Shown: piece after piece, positions 18,015-28,881 of the stretch | Layout: each line of letters opens with the position of its first letter | Position numbering within the stretch: the first letter of the stretch is position 1 | Assembly (NCBI RefSeq): GCF_009830125.1 | Contig: NZ_WUPT01000002.1 | Location: forward strand, 186,001 to 250,000 | From: Kangsaoukella pontilimi | GTDB lineage: Bacteria > Pseudomonadota > Alphaproteobacteria > Rhodobacterales > Rhodobacteraceae | Length of the DNA: 64,000 nucleotides | Direction: 5' to 3' | Made by a program: the position numbers and the translations under genes | Notes under the pieces: generated by a model | Told to the model about the DNA's origin: nothing | The model's database searches: none | Seen by the model: only the letters and a program-made list of their open reading frames with translations

Positions 18015-20663
18015 TCAGGATACGTCCAGCATCGCCTTGAGCTCGTAAAGCGCGGCGAGAGCCTCTTTCGGTGTCATCTCGTCGGGCAGCAGCCTGGCTA
18101 TTTCCGTCTCTATTTCGGATGATTTCGTCGGTTTCGGCGCCGCTTGCGGTGCCGTGACCGAAAAAAGCGGCAGATCGTCGATCAGCGCTTTTTGGTGCGT
18201 ACTGCCTTCTCGCTCACCCTTCTCGAGAGCATCCAGAACAATGCGCGCCCGCTCGACCACACTTGCGGGCAGTCCGGCGAGCCGCGCCACCTGCACGCCA
18301 TAACTGCGGTCGGCAGCGCCTTTCCGCACTTCGTGCAGGAAGATGACGTCGCCGTCCCATTCCTTGACCGCGACGGTGGCGTTATCGACACCCTCCAGCT
18401 TGTCGGCCAATTGAGTCAGTTCATGGTAATGGGTCGCAAAAAGCGCTCGACAGCGGTTCGCCTCGTGTAGGTGCTCCAGCGTCGCCCAGGCGATGGAAAG
18501 ACCGTCATACGTCGCCGTTCCGCGCCCGATCTCGTCCAGAATCACCAGCGCGCGGTCATCCGCCTGGTTCAGGATCGCGGCGGTCTCGACCATCTCGACC
18601 ATGAAGGTCGAGCGACCGCGCGCCAGATCATCCGAGGCGCCGACGCGGCTGAAAACCTGACTGACAAGGCCGATTTCCGCGCTATCCGCGGGTACGTAGC
18701 TGCCGGACTGCGCGAGGATGGCGATGAGCGCGTTCTGACGAAGGAATGTCGATTTACCGGCCATGTTAGGTCCCGTCAGAAGCCAGATGGCGGCTCCGGA
18801 CTCGGCCGACAGATCACATCCATTGGCGATAAAGGGCGCGCCTTCGGATTTCAGCGCGCGCTCGACCACCGGGTGCCGGCCCGCTTCGATCCTGAATTCC
18901 CGGCCTTCCGTGACTTTCGGGCGGGACCAATCCTCGCTGCGGGCAAGCGCCGCAAGCGCGGTGATGACGTCGATCTCCGCGAGCGCACGCGCCGCGTCGC
19001 CAATTCCGGGAGCGTGGTGCAAAATCAGCGCTTTCAGCCTGTCATAGTGACGTTTCTCGATCTCGATGACCCGCGCGCCCGCATTCAGGATGCGGGTTTC
19101 CATCTCGGACAGATCGACCGTCGTGAAGCGCACGGCATTGGCCGTCGTCTGGCGATGGATGAACGTGTCGGAAAGCGGAGCGGACAGCATCTTTTCCGCA
19201 TGGGTGGCCGTGGTTTCGATAAAATAGCCAAGTACATTGTTGTGCTTGATCTTCAGCGAGCTGACGCCAGTCTCCCTGGCATACTCAGCCTGATACCCGG
19301 CGATGACGCTGCGCCCCTCGTCGCGCAGCTTGCGTGCCTCGTCCAGCTCATCATCCACGCCCGCCGCTATATAGCCGCCATCCCGCGCAAGAAGCGGTGG
19401 CTCAGCGATCAGGGCCGTATCAAGCGCGTCGGTAACCTCGTCCAGGCCGGTCAGTCGGTCGAGCAGATCAGTCACTAAACCGGGCATATCCGCGGCTTTT
19501 CGCGCAATAAGGCGTGCGCCCTGGCTTAACCCGTCGCGGATGGCGGCAAGGTCCCGAGGACCGCCCCGGTCGAGCGCGAGGCGCGACAGCGCCCGGTCCA
19601 TGTCGGGGCAGGATTTCAGCGCGTCGCGCGTATCTTCTGCCCAATCGGGCGTCTCCAGCGCGTAGTCGACCGCATCAAGCCGCGCCGCGATGGTCGGCAG
19701 GTGACGCGATGGCGAGGACAGCCGCCGTTCCAATAGGCGCCCGCCGCCCGCAGTCACCGTCCGGTCGATGGCGTGCAGAAGCGACCCCGCCCGACCGCCG
19801 GACAGCGCCTGCGTCAGCTCCAGGTTCCGCCGCGTGGCCGCGTCGATCTGCAGGACATCACGGGGCTGTTCGCGGATCGGGTGCCTCAGCAGCGGCAGCT
19901 TGCCCTTCTGCGTCAGGTCCAGATAGTCGATCAGAGCGCCCATGGCCGAAATCTCGGGGCGGCTGAATGTGCCGAAGGCGTCCAGGCTATCGACCTTGAA
20001 GAGCTTTGTGAGGCGCTTTTCGGCCGACTGACTGTCAAAGCTCGCAGCAGCCAGCGGCGTAACGGATGCTCCTATATCAGTCACTAGATCGGACAATTCC
20101 GCTTCTTTGCTGTCGGCCAGAACGACTTCGCTAGGCGCGAGGCGCGCCAGTTCAGGACCGAAGCGAACCTGCGAACCGGACAGCACGCGAAACTCGCCCG
20201 TTGAGATATCGACCCAGGCAATCGCGCCATCCCCGCGAATATCGGAAATCGCGGCCAGAAAATTATGCCGCCGCGCCTCCAGAAGCGAGTCCTCGGTAAT
20301 TGTGCCGGGAGTGACGACTCGCACGACCCCACGTTTTACGACGGCCTTCGACCCGCGCTTCTTCGCTTCGGACGGGTCCTCCAACTGTTCGCAGACTGCA
20401 ACGCGAAACCCCTTGCGAATGAGCGTCAGCAGATAGTTCTCGGCCGAATGCACCGGCACGCCGCACATCGGAATATCGTCGCCCAGATGTTTGCCGCGTT
20501 TGGTCAGCGCAATGTCCAGCGCCTCGGCCGCGGCGACGGCATCGTCGAAGAAAAGCTCATAAAAATCGCCCATCCGGTAGAACAGAAGCGAACCCGGATG
20601 CTCGGCCTTGATTTCGAGATACTGCGCCATCATCGGGGTGACGGCGGCATTGGCAACGGTCAC
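18015..20663 (-). CDS. mutS: DNA mismatch repair protein MutS
   Basis: This 882-residue protein recognises base mismatches and short loops. The mismatch-binding N terminus contains [14 protein letters not shown] (including the conserved Phe-X-Glu region in the connector/mismatch domain), and the C-terminal ATPase has Walker [11 protein letters not shown], Walker [17 protein letters not shown] and the FATHYHELT motif. I place the start at the GTG at 20663, which has GGGGGAG seven bases upstream; the open frame continues to 20804 but that part lacks family similarity. Its stop abuts grpE. It diverges from maeB with 127 bp between starts. Confidence 0.95.
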   Translation of the reverse strand: MTVANAAVTPMMAQYLEIKAEHPGSLLFYRMGDFYELFFDDAVAAAEALDIALTKRGKHLGDDIPMCGVPVHSAENYLLTLIRKGFRVAVCEQLEDPSEAKKRGSKAVVKRGVVRVVTPGTITEDSLLEARRHNFLAAISDIRGDGAIAWVDISTGEFRVLSGSQVRFGPELARLAPSEVVLADSKEAELSDLVTDIGASVTPLAAASFDSQSAEKRLTKLFKVDSLDAFGTFSRPEISAMGALIDYLDLTQKGKLPLLRHPIREQPRDVLQIDAATRRNLELTQALSGGRAGSLLHAIDRTVTAGGGRLLERRLSSPSRHLPTIAARLDAVDYALETPDWAEDTRDALKSCPDMDRALSRLALDRGGPRDLAAIRDGLSQGARLIARKAADMPGLVTDLLDRLTGLDEVTDALDTALIAEPPLLARDGGYIAAGVDDELDEARKLRDEGRSVIAGYQAEYARETGVSSLKIKHNNVLGYFIETTATHAEKMLSAPLSDTFIHRQTTANAVRFTTVDLSEMETRILNAGARVIEIEKRHYDRLKALILHHAPGIGDAARALAEIDVITALAALARSEDWSRPKVTEGREFRIEAGRHPVVERALKSEGAPFIANGCDLSAESGAAIWLLTGPNMAGKSTFLRQNALIAILAQSGSYVPADSAEIGLVSQVFSRVGASDDLARGRSTFMVEMVETAAILNQADDRALVILDEIGRGTATYDGLSIAWATLEHLHEANRCRALFATHYHELTQLADKLEGVDNATVAVKEWDGDVIFLHEVRKGAADRSYGVQVARLAGLPASVVERARIVLDALEKGEREGSTHQKALIDDLPLFSVTAPQAAPKPTKSSEIETEIARLLPDEMTPKEALAALYELKAMLDVS

Positions 20664-20790
20664 GAACGCTCCCCCAAGCTTCGGTGGTCGTGAGAATCTA
20701 ACGGCCCCAATGACGCGGCGAAAGGTGAAAATCGGCATCTTGCCCCGCCTTGCCGGCCCCGTCAGGATGGGCGGTAAGTGGAGGACCCCA

Positions 20791-23046
20791 ATGGCCAAGA
20801 CCAAGTATACGCGCGAGGACGCGCTGACCTTTCACATGCACCCGACGCCGGGCAAGTTCGAGGTGCAGGCGACCGTCCCGATGACGACGCAGCGCGACCT
20901 TTCGCTGGCTTATAGCCCCGGTGTTGCCGTGCCGTGCGAGGAAATCGCCGCCGCGCCGGAGACGGCATATGATTACACGAACAAGGGCAATCTGGTTGCC
21001 GTCATCTCGAACGGGACGGCGGTTCTGGGTCTTGGCAACCTTGGTGCACTGGGCTCGAAGCCGGTGATGGAGGGCAAGGCAGTTCTGTTCAAACGCTTTG
21101 CCGACGTGAACTCGATCGATATTGAGCTGGATACCGAGGACGTGGATGCTTTCTGCAATGCCGTCCGGCTAATGGGGCCAACGTTCGGCGGGATCAACCT
21201 TGAGGACATTAAGGCGCCGGAGTGCTTCATCATCGAACAGCGCCTCAAGGAAGAGATGGACATCCCCGTCTTTCACGACGACCAGCACGGGACGGCGGTG
21301 ATCTGTGCGGCGGGGCTTCTGAATGCGCTGCATCTTTCGGGGAAAAAGATCGAGGACGTGAAGATCGTCCTCAACGGCGCTGGTGCCGCCGGGATCGCCT
21401 GTATCGAGCTGCTGAAGCGGATGGGTGCGCGGCACGAAAATTGCATCGTGGCTGATACCAAGGGCGTCATCTATCAGGGCCGGACCGAGGGCATGAACCA
21501 GTGGAAATCGGCCCATGCGGTCAAGACCGACGCGCGGACCCTGGAAGACGCGATGAAGGACGCCGACGTCTTTCTCGGCGTCAGCGCAAAAGGGGCCGTG
21601 ACACAGGCGATGGTCGAAAGCATGGCCAAGGATCCGATCCTGTTTGCCATGGCGAACCCTGACCCCGAGATCACACCCGAGGATGCGCAAGCCGTTCGCC
21701 CTGACGCCATCGTTGCGACCGGTCGGTCTGACTATCCGAACCAGGTCAATAACGTGCTGGGATTCCCGTATCTTTTTCGGGGGGCGCTGGACATTCACGC
21801 ACGCGCCATCAACGACGAGATGAAGATCGCCTGTGCTGAGGCGCTTGCCGAGCTGGCGCGAGAGGATGTGCCGGACGAGGTCGCAATGGCCTATGGGCAA
21901 AAGCTGACTTTTGGCCGTGACTATATCATCCCGACGCCGTTCGATCCGCGGCTGATCTATCGCATACCGCCCGCTGTTGCGAAGGCAGGCATGGATACGG
22001 GCGCGGCGCGGCGGCCCATCATCGACATGGAGGCCTATCGCGAAAGCCTGAAGGCGCGGATGGACCCGACCGCGTCGATCCTGCGCGGAATCAACGCGCG
22101 GGCCCGGGCGGCGCAGTCCCGTGTCGTCTTTGCGGAGGGTGACGACAACCGAGTGTTGCGCGCGGCCGTCGCCTATCAGCGGAACGGTTTCGGTAAGGCG
22201 GTTGTGGTCGGACGGGATCAGGACGTCGAAGCGCGACTCAAATCAGAGGGTTTAGGCGATGCCGTTGGCGAGATTGAGGTCATCAACGCGGCCAAAACCG
22301 AGCATCTCGAGACCTACAAGAGCTTTCTCTACAACCGGCTCCAGCGGAGCGGTTTTGACGCCGCCGATATTCACCGCCTTGCGGCGCGGGATCGGCACGT
22401 ATTTGCCTCACTCATGCTGGCGCATGACCATGCCGACGCGCTTGTGACCGGCGCGACGCGTAAATCGGCCCATGTTCTGAAGCTGATTAACCATGTGTTC
22501 GATGCCAGCGCCGAGCATGGTGCTGTTGGCGTGACGGCCGTGCTGCACAAGGGACGGATCGTCTTGATTGCGGATACGCTGGTCCATGAATGGCCGGATG
22601 AAAACGACTTGGCCCAGATCGCAATTCAGGGCGCAAAAGTGGCGAAATCCCTTGGTTTAGAGCCTAGAGTCGCCTTTCTCAGCTTCTCGACCTTCGGCTA
22701 TCCTGTGTCGGAACGGGCGGTCAAAATGTCCTGGGCGCCCGATGTTCTCGACAAGATGAATGTCGACTTCGAGTATGAAGGCGAGATGACAGTGGACGTG
22801 GCTCTCAACGCCAAAGCGCAAGAGGCCTATCCGTTCTCGCGGCTCACCGGCCCGGCAAATGTCTTGGTGGTGCCGGCGCGGCATTCGGCTTCGATCTCGG
22901 TCAAGCTGATGCAGGAAATGGCGGGCGCGACGGTCATCGGACCGATTCTGACCGGTGTTGATCGGCCCATCCAGATTTGCCCGACCGTCAGCTCGGTAAA
23001 TGACATTCTGAACATGGCGCTTCTGGCCGCGAGCAAGGTTGGCTGA
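20791..23046 (+). CDS. maeB: NADP-dependent malic enzyme with C-terminal phosphotransacetylase-like domain
   Basis: This 751-residue fusion matches the MaeB type: an N-terminal malic enzyme (about 1-430) that decarboxylates malate to pyruvate, and a C-terminal phosphate acetyltransferase-like domain (about 435-751) that is usually regulatory. Motifs include '[13 protein letters not shown]', '[20 protein letters not shown]', '[15 protein letters not shown]' (NADP loop) and, in the second half, [15 protein letters not shown] and [16 protein letters not shown] 20791 is preceded by GGAGG. It is one base upstream of the kinase gene that follows, so the two are likely co-transcribed. Confidence 0.94.
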   Translation: MAKTKYTREDALTFHMHPTPGKFEVQATVPMTTQRDLSLAYSPGVAVPCEEIAAAPETAYDYTNKGNLVAVISNGTAVLGLGNLGALGSKPVMEGKAVLFKRFADVNSIDIELDTEDVDAFCNAVRLMGPTFGGINLEDIKAPECFIIEQRLKEEMDIPVFHDDQHGTAVICAAGLLNALHLSGKKIEDVKIVLNGAGAAGIACIELLKRMGARHENCIVADTKGVIYQGRTEGMNQWKSAHAVKTDARTLEDAMKDADVFLGVSAKGAVTQAMVESMAKDPILFAMANPDPEITPEDAQAVRPDAIVATGRSDYPNQVNNVLGFPYLFRGALDIHARAINDEMKIACAEALAELAREDVPDEVAMAYGQKLTFGRDYIIPTPFDPRLIYRIPPAVAKAGMDTGAARRPIIDMEAYRESLKARMDPTASILRGINARARAAQSRVVFAEGDDNRVLRAAVAYQRNGFGKAVVVGRDQDVEARLKSEGLGDAVGEIEVINAAKTEHLETYKSFLYNRLQRSGFDAADIHRLAARDRHVFASLMLAHDHADALVTGATRKSAHVLKLINHVFDASAEHGAVGVTAVLHKGRIVLIADTLVHEWPDENDLAQIAIQGAKVAKSLGLEPRVAFLSFSTFGYPVSERAVKMSWAPDVLDKMNVDFEYEGEMTVDVALNAKAQEAYPFSRLTGPANVLVVPARHSASISVKLMQEMAGATVIGPILTGVDRPIQICPTVSSVNDILNMALLAASKVG

Positions 23047-23047
23047 G

Positions 23048-23920
23048 ATGACGATTTATTGCCTGGGTTCTGTCAACGCAGACCACTTCTATGCCGTGCC
23101 GCATATCCCAGAGCCGGGGGAAACACTCGCGGCTTTGGAACTCACCACGGGTCTGGGCGGCAAAGGCGCCAACCAGTCTGTTGCGGCGGCAAAGGCAGGC
23201 GCACAGGTCATTCATATCGGCGGGGTAGGGCCGGGGTCCGAGTGGATCTTCGAGCGACTTGAATCATACGGTGTCGACACGCGGCATATTGCGACCCTCG
23301 ATGTTCCGACCGGCCATGCGATTATCAACGTGGCGGAGGACGGTGAGAACGCCATCGTGATCCTTGCTGGTGCGAATGGGGCGCAATCCGAGGACCGGAT
23401 CGCGGCCGCTCTGCAAGACGCAGGCGCGGGAGACGTTCTGCTGATCCAGAACGAAACCAATTGTCAGGTCGAAGCGGCCCGCGTCGCTCGCGAAAAGGGT
23501 GTCGAGGTCGTCTATTCCGCCGCACCATTCGATGCCGAGGCGGTGCGCGCAATTCTCCCCGCAACCGACATGCTGCTTCTGAACGAGGTTGAGGCGGCGC
23601 AACTTGAAAAAGCCCTTGAACAGAGCCTGTTTTCCCTACCCGTCGCCCGGATCGTCGTGACTTTGGGCGCAAAGGGTGCGCGCTGGATCGACACGCGGTC
23701 TGGTGACAGCTGGGAGGTCGCGGGCACCCGCGTTGAGGCCGTCGATACCACCGGCGCGGGGGACACTTTCGCCGGCTATCTTGCGGCAGCTTTGCATGAA
23801 GGCATGAAGCCGGAAGAAGCGATGGCGTTCGCGGGCAAGGCGTCTGCGTTGAAGGTCACCCGGCATGGGACCGCTAATGCGATTCCGATGCGAGCCGAAG
23901 TCGAAGCGTTCAGCCCTTAG
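23048..23920 (+). CDS. rbsK: PfkB-family sugar kinase, probable ribokinase
   Basis: This 290-residue kinase has the PfkB/ribokinase fold. The first PfkB signature is GLGGKGANQSVAAAKAG near residue 40, and the second is DTTGAGDTFAGYLA with the catalytic aspartate; SVNADHFYAVPHIPEPGET at the N terminus is ribokinase-like. The substrate is not proven by sequence, and no ribose transporter is nearby, so adenosine or another sugar is possible. It begins one base after maeB. Its TAG stop lies in a TTAG shared with convergent msrA. Confidence 0.8.
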   Translation: MTIYCLGSVNADHFYAVPHIPEPGETLAALELTTGLGGKGANQSVAAAKAGAQVIHIGGVGPGSEWIFERLESYGVDTRHIATLDVPTGHAIINVAEDGENAIVILAGANGAQSEDRIAAALQDAGAGDVLLIQNETNCQVEAARVAREKGVEVVYSAAPFDAEAVRAILPATDMLLLNEVEAAQLEKALEQSLFSLPVARIVVTLGAKGARWIDTRSGDSWEVAGTRVEAVDTTGAGDTFAGYLAAALHEGMKPEEAMAFAGKASALKVTRHGTANAIPMRAEVEAFSP

Positions 23921-24579
23921 GACGCGAAGGGCGCGTCATTTCCCCAGAGCTGTCGGATCCGCTGATCGCGGCCGCAGCCGTTCCGATAGAACTTGTAGGC
24001 TTCCATCTTGGATTTCGGGCCGCGTCGGGTCAGGACGATCTCACCCTTCTTGTAATAATCCTGATGATATTCTTCGGCATCGTAGAAGGCCGAGGCATCA
24101 AGGATCGGGGTCACGATCCGTTGTCCCAGATCGCGCTCGGCGCGGGCCTTGGCTGCCTCTGCAAGACGCTTTTCCTCAGGGTTAGAGACGAAAACGGCGG
24201 TTCTATAGCTGTCCCCCCGGTCGCAGAACTGACCGCCAGCATCGGTGGGGTCGACCGACCGGAAGAAGGCGTGAAGCAGTGCCTCGTAACTGACGACAGC
24301 CGGATCGTAGCGGATCTCTACCGCCTCGTAGTGGCCCGTACCGCCGCGCGTGACCTGTTTGTATGTCGGGTTGGCAACCGTGCCGCCGGTGTAGCCGGAC
24401 ACAACCTCGTCAACGCCTCTGACCTTCTCGAAATCGGCTTCGACGCACCAGAAGCAGCCGCCGGCGAAATAAGCCGTCTCGGTCGCGGCGGCCTGTGCCT
24501 TGCCGCATTCGATGGCAAGGCCAAGCACGATGAAAAGCGCCAACATCGGGGCTTTCAGGGATTGTGCGGTCAAACTCAT
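23917..24579 (-). CDS. msrA: Peptide methionine (S)-S-oxide reductase MsrA, probably exported
   Basis: This 220-residue enzyme reduces methionine S-sulfoxide in proteins. The active-site motif is GGCFWCVEADFEKVRGV and the family motif GTGHYEAVEIRYDP follows. The first ~30 residues are a signal-peptide-like stretch (APMLALFIVLGLAIECGKAQA), which suggests periplasmic location. ATG 24579 has AAAGGA upstream; ATG 24600 and the frame to 24678 lack one. The C-terminal half contains YHQDYYKK, as in MsrA. It converges on rbsK with a 4-bp overlap. Confidence 0.92.
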   Translation of the reverse strand: MSLTAQSLKAPMLALFIVLGLAIECGKAQAAATETAYFAGGCFWCVEADFEKVRGVDEVVSGYTGGTVANPTYKQVTRGGTGHYEAVEIRYDPAVVSYEALLHAFFRSVDPTDAGGQFCDRGDSYRTAVFVSNPEEKRLAEAAKARAERDLGQRIVTPILDASAFYDAEEYHQDYYKKGEIVLTRRGPKSKMEAYKFYRNGCGRDQRIRQLWGNDAPFAS

Positions 24580-24686
24580 GGCGCTGTCCTTTCTCGACAT
24601 GGGGCAAGACTGCCCCGCGGAGGAAAGGCCACGCAATTCACCGGGCCGTGAGGTCACGGTGACGTGAGAACACGTCACCGTTCACG

Positions 24687-25910
<1,224 letters not shown>

Positions 25911-25981
25911 GGTTTTCCCCGTTTCGCTGGGCAAGCGGCGTTTACGGAGTTTTGCGCGCCTGAACAAGGGCGGGCGAACAG

Positions 25982-26005
25982 AAAGGGCGGTCGAAGCCGC
26001 CCTTT
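25982..26005 (-). terminator. Hairpin terminator after the acidic secreted protein gene
   Basis: A perfect 9-bp inverted repeat AAAGGGCGG / CCGCCCTTT with a 6-base loop lies 24 bp downstream of the stop codon at 26029 (reading leftward). The T-tract on the minus-strand side is short, so termination may be partial and some transcription could continue into argG. Confidence 0.55.
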
Positions 26006-26028
26006 GCACCATTCGGTGTCACCTCAGG

Positions 26029-27075
26029 TCAGTCGACAAGAGCGATATCGTCTTCGTCGCAGACCTCGTCATCGCCACAGGTATCGGCGATGTCGTCATC
26101 ATCCTCGTCCGATCCGTGGGTCTCCGACGCAGCGATGGCGCCGTCGATAGCGTCCTGCTGGCCGTCGAAGCGGGAATAGAGTTCGTCGAGAAGAGTCTGT
26201 TCCTCGTCGGTGCGAAGGTCACCTTCTGCGGAGTTCTTGTTCCAATACGCAAGGATCGCGGCCTCGGCGTCGGCTTTGGCCTGGAAGTCGTCCTCGTCGT
26301 AACCGTCAAGTTCTTCCTGCGCGGCAAGGTAGTCTTCCTCGGCCGGGCGCGTGACGGCGAATCCGTCCTCACTGTAACCGACGCCATCAAGCGCTGCGTC
26401 GATTGCCGGATCGCGGTCAGCGCCCTCTTTGACGGCAGTCAGATAGTCTTCCAGACTGTCATATTCCGACCCGACTACAGCATCGTCCAGCGACTGATAG
26501 AGCATCTCACGCTCGACAACGCCTGCGGCGGCATAGATGGCCGCACCAGACACGGCAAGCAGCGCCATGTGTCCGACGGGGCCGTTGGTGTTGCCATTCC
26601 GGATATGCGCCAGAACCGCGTTGATATTCGCGTTCATGGCGCCGTTCATGTTGCCAAGTTCGCTCGGGTGAAACGCGCTGACCTTTCCCGACTTGCCGCG
26701 CGCGAATAGCTGTTCCTCGCCGTCGGGCGCTGCGGCCTTCTTGCCGCCGCCGGCGACCTTGGCGGGCTTTTTGCCCCGCGTGTCTCCGTCGAACAGATTG
26801 CGCATCTCGCGGCCCATCCCGCGCAGGTCGTCGCCAAAGCCTTTCAGGCCACGGTTCGACTTGGAGCCGCCACCACGCGAGGCCGTCGTGTCGCCCGACT
26901 TGCCGCGGATCAGTTTCTGCCCGGCGTGATCGGGTTTCCCGCCACCGCCGCGCGATTTTTCGGACTTTGCATAGGCCGCATCGGCGGTTGCGATGACGGA
27001 AACCGTCGCTGCCGGCACGAGGGCGACCGACGAGAGCAGGATGGCCGCCATTGTCTGGCGTAGTGTCTTCCGCAT
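26029..27075 (-). CDS. Secreted acidic protein of unknown function
   Basis: I do not recognise a domain. The 348-residue product (ATG 27075, with AAGGAGA seven bases upstream) begins with a clear signal peptide (RKTLRQTMAAILLSSVALVPAATVSVIATADAAYA). Next is a basic, glycine-rich low-complexity region (about 40-115), then the segment 'SELGNMNGAMNANINAVLAHIRNGNTNGPVGHMALL' (about 135-170), followed by a hydrophobic stretch (AVSGAAIYAAAGVV), and finally a strongly acidic C-terminal half ending DTCGDDEVCDEDDIALVD with two cysteines. The Asn/Gly-rich central motif looks like the conserved core. The charge switch from basic to acidic suggests a periplasmic or surface protein, perhaps metal-binding, but that is speculation. 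Confidence 0.7.
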   Translation of the reverse strand: MRKTLRQTMAAILLSSVALVPAATVSVIATADAAYAKSEKSRGGGGKPDHAGQKLIRGKSGDTTASRGGGSKSNRGLKGFGDDLRGMGREMRNLFDGDTRGKKPAKVAGGGKKAAAPDGEEQLFARGKSGKVSAFHPSELGNMNGAMNANINAVLAHIRNGNTNGPVGHMALLAVSGAAIYAAAGVVEREMLYQSLDDAVVGSEYDSLEDYLTAVKEGADRDPAIDAALDGVGYSEDGFAVTRPAEEDYLAAQEELDGYDEDDFQAKADAEAAILAYWNKNSAEGDLRTDEEQTLLDELYSRFDGQQDAIDGAIAASETHGSDEDDDDIADTCGDDEVCDEDDIALVD

Positions 27076-27223
27076 TTCCGGTCTCCTTTTCGGGTGCATG
27101 GTCTATGCCCGGGACGCTAGAAACGATAGATGGCGCAAATGTGGCCGTCACCCTGTTCCGGCCGCAGAAGCGGGCTGGGCCGGGTGCGATGGCGGAAATC
27201 AGCCGGGCGAAAGGAGCGTGAAG

Positions 27224-28471
27224 ATGGGCGGAATACTACCTGATGCCAAGGCCGCCGAACACGCGGTCCGCGGGCTTTTCCCGGCAACGCCGCTCCAGCG
27301 AAATGACCATATTTCCTTGCGTTATGGGGCCGATATCCTGCTGAAACGCGAGGATCTGACGCCTGTTCGCTCCTATAAGATCCGGGGGGCGATGAATGCG
27401 GTCCGTAAGGCGCTGCAGACCGCACCGGAAAAGCGCGATTTCGTCTGCGCCAGTGCGGGGAACCATGCGCAGGGGGTCGCCTATATCTGTCGTCATTTTG
27501 GCGTCAATGGGACGATTTTCATGCCAGTGACCACGCCTCAGCAAAAGATCGACAAGACGCGCAGTTTCGGCGGCGACAATGTGCGAATCGAACTGACGGG
27601 TGACTATTTCGACGAAACGCTGCGCTCGGCGCAGGCCTTCTGCACCAGCGCCGGGGCACATTTCCTGTCGCCCTTCGACGATCCTGACGTGATCGAAGGC
27701 CAGGCCTCCATTGCGGTCGAACTGATCGAAGCCATGGGCACGCCGCCTGACATCCTGGTCATGCCTGTCGGCGGGGGCGGGCTGTCGGCGGGTGTTCTGT
27801 CTTATCTTCGGGCGTTCGGGGCCGCGACCGAGGTGATCCTTGTCGAGCCGGAAGGCGGACAGAGCCTGCGGGCGGCGCTGGACGCGGGTGAGCCGGTGTC
27901 GCTGGACCGCGTGGACAATTTCGTCGATGGCGCAGCGGTCGCCCGGATCGGCGAGCGGCCGTTCGAGGTTCTGAAATCCGTCGATCCGGGCGATCTCTAT
28001 GCAGTGTCTGAAAACCGTCTCTGCGCAACGATTCTGGAAATGCTGAATGTCGAAGGCATCGTTCTGGAACCGGCTGGCGCGCTGTCGGTCGATGTTCTTC
28101 AGGACATTACCGATCGCATCGCGGGAAAGACGGTTGTCTGCATCACCACGGGTGGAAACTTCGATTTCGAGCGTCTGCCAGAGGTGAAGGAGCGGGCGCA
28201 GCGCTATCGGGGCATCAAGAAGTATTTCGTTTTGCGCCTGCCTCAGCGACCCGGAGCGCTGCGCGACTTTCTCGAAATGCTCGGCCCGGACGACGATATC
28301 GCGCGGTTCGAGTACCTGAAGAAATCCGCGCGTAACTTTGGCTCGGTCCTGATCGGGATCGAGACGTCCGAGCCCGAGAATTTCGACCGGCTCTTCGCGG
28401 CGATGGATGCCGGTGGGTTGTCCTACCGCGACATCACTGCGGACGAATTGCTGGCGCGGTTCCTGATCTAG
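27224..28471 (+). CDS. ilvA: Threonine ammonia-lyase (threonine deaminase)
   Basis: This 415-residue PLP enzyme converts threonine to 2-oxobutanoate, the first committed step to isoleucine. The PLP lysine lies in VRSYKIRGAMNAV, the glycine loop is PVGGGGLSAGV, and the C-terminal ~85 residues (FVLRLPQRPGALRDFLEML) form one ACT-like regulatory domain, making it the short form rather than the two-ACT form of E. coli. ATG 27224 is preceded by AAGGAG at 27211-27216; the open frame to 26993 crosses the divergent gene and is rejected. The stop lies in a CTAG shared with the Hpt gene. Confidence 0.93.
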   Translation: MGGILPDAKAAEHAVRGLFPATPLQRNDHISLRYGADILLKREDLTPVRSYKIRGAMNAVRKALQTAPEKRDFVCASAGNHAQGVAYICRHFGVNGTIFMPVTTPQQKIDKTRSFGGDNVRIELTGDYFDETLRSAQAFCTSAGAHFLSPFDDPDVIEGQASIAVELIEAMGTPPDILVMPVGGGGLSAGVLSYLRAFGAATEVILVEPEGGQSLRAALDAGEPVSLDRVDNFVDGAAVARIGERPFEVLKSVDPGDLYAVSENRLCATILEMLNVEGIVLEPAGALSVDVLQDITDRIAGKTVVCITTGGNFDFERLPEVKERAQRYRGIKKYFVLRLPQRPGALRDFLEMLGPDDDIARFEYLKKSARNFGSVLIGIETSEPENFDRLFAAMDAGGLSYRDITADELLARFLI

Positions 28472-28785
28472 GGCAGGCGCTGGATCAGTTCGGTACGGGC
28501 TGACCGTAGCGCGGTCTGAATTGCGGGAAGATCGACGGCTGTGCGTCTGCCCGCGCGCACGTCGACTTCCTGCGCCGCACAGGCGCCAGCAACGTCCGAC
28601 ATCCCGACATTCTGCGCACTGCCCTTCAGGAAATGCAGCGCATCTGCCAAGGCGTCCGGCGTGCCGGCGCTGCCCAGCGCGGCCATCGCCTCGTCCACCT
28701 CCTCGAAGAAGATTTCAACAACCTCGGCGACGGCGTCTTCGCCCACCTCGGCCTTCAGTTCTTCAATGCGTGCCCAGTCGATCAT
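28468..28785 (-). CDS. Hpt (histidine phosphotransfer) domain protein
   Basis: This 105-residue protein is a single Hpt domain, a four-helix phosphotransfer module. The motif ALHFLKGSAQNVG places the phospho-accepting histidine at about residue 51, and the following KGSA is typical. Start is ATG 28785; a GTG at 28791 in frame is an alternative. It is divergent from, and 96 bp away from, the REC-PP2C gene at 28882, whose receiver domain is an obvious candidate partner. It overlaps convergent ilvA by 4 bp. Confidence 0.85.
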   Translation of the reverse strand: MIDWARIEELKAEVGEDAVAEVVEIFFEEVDEAMAALGSAGTPDALADALHFLKGSAQNVGMSDVAGACAAQEVDVRAGRRTAVDLPAIQTALRSARTELIQRLP

Positions 28786-28881
28786 GGGCACCGTCTAGCG
28801 GAGGTGCGTTAATTTTGCGTTCCGCCGCGGCAGCCCGTGATTTCAGGACACATTAACCGCTGCTGGTGTAGCACCCACCGC

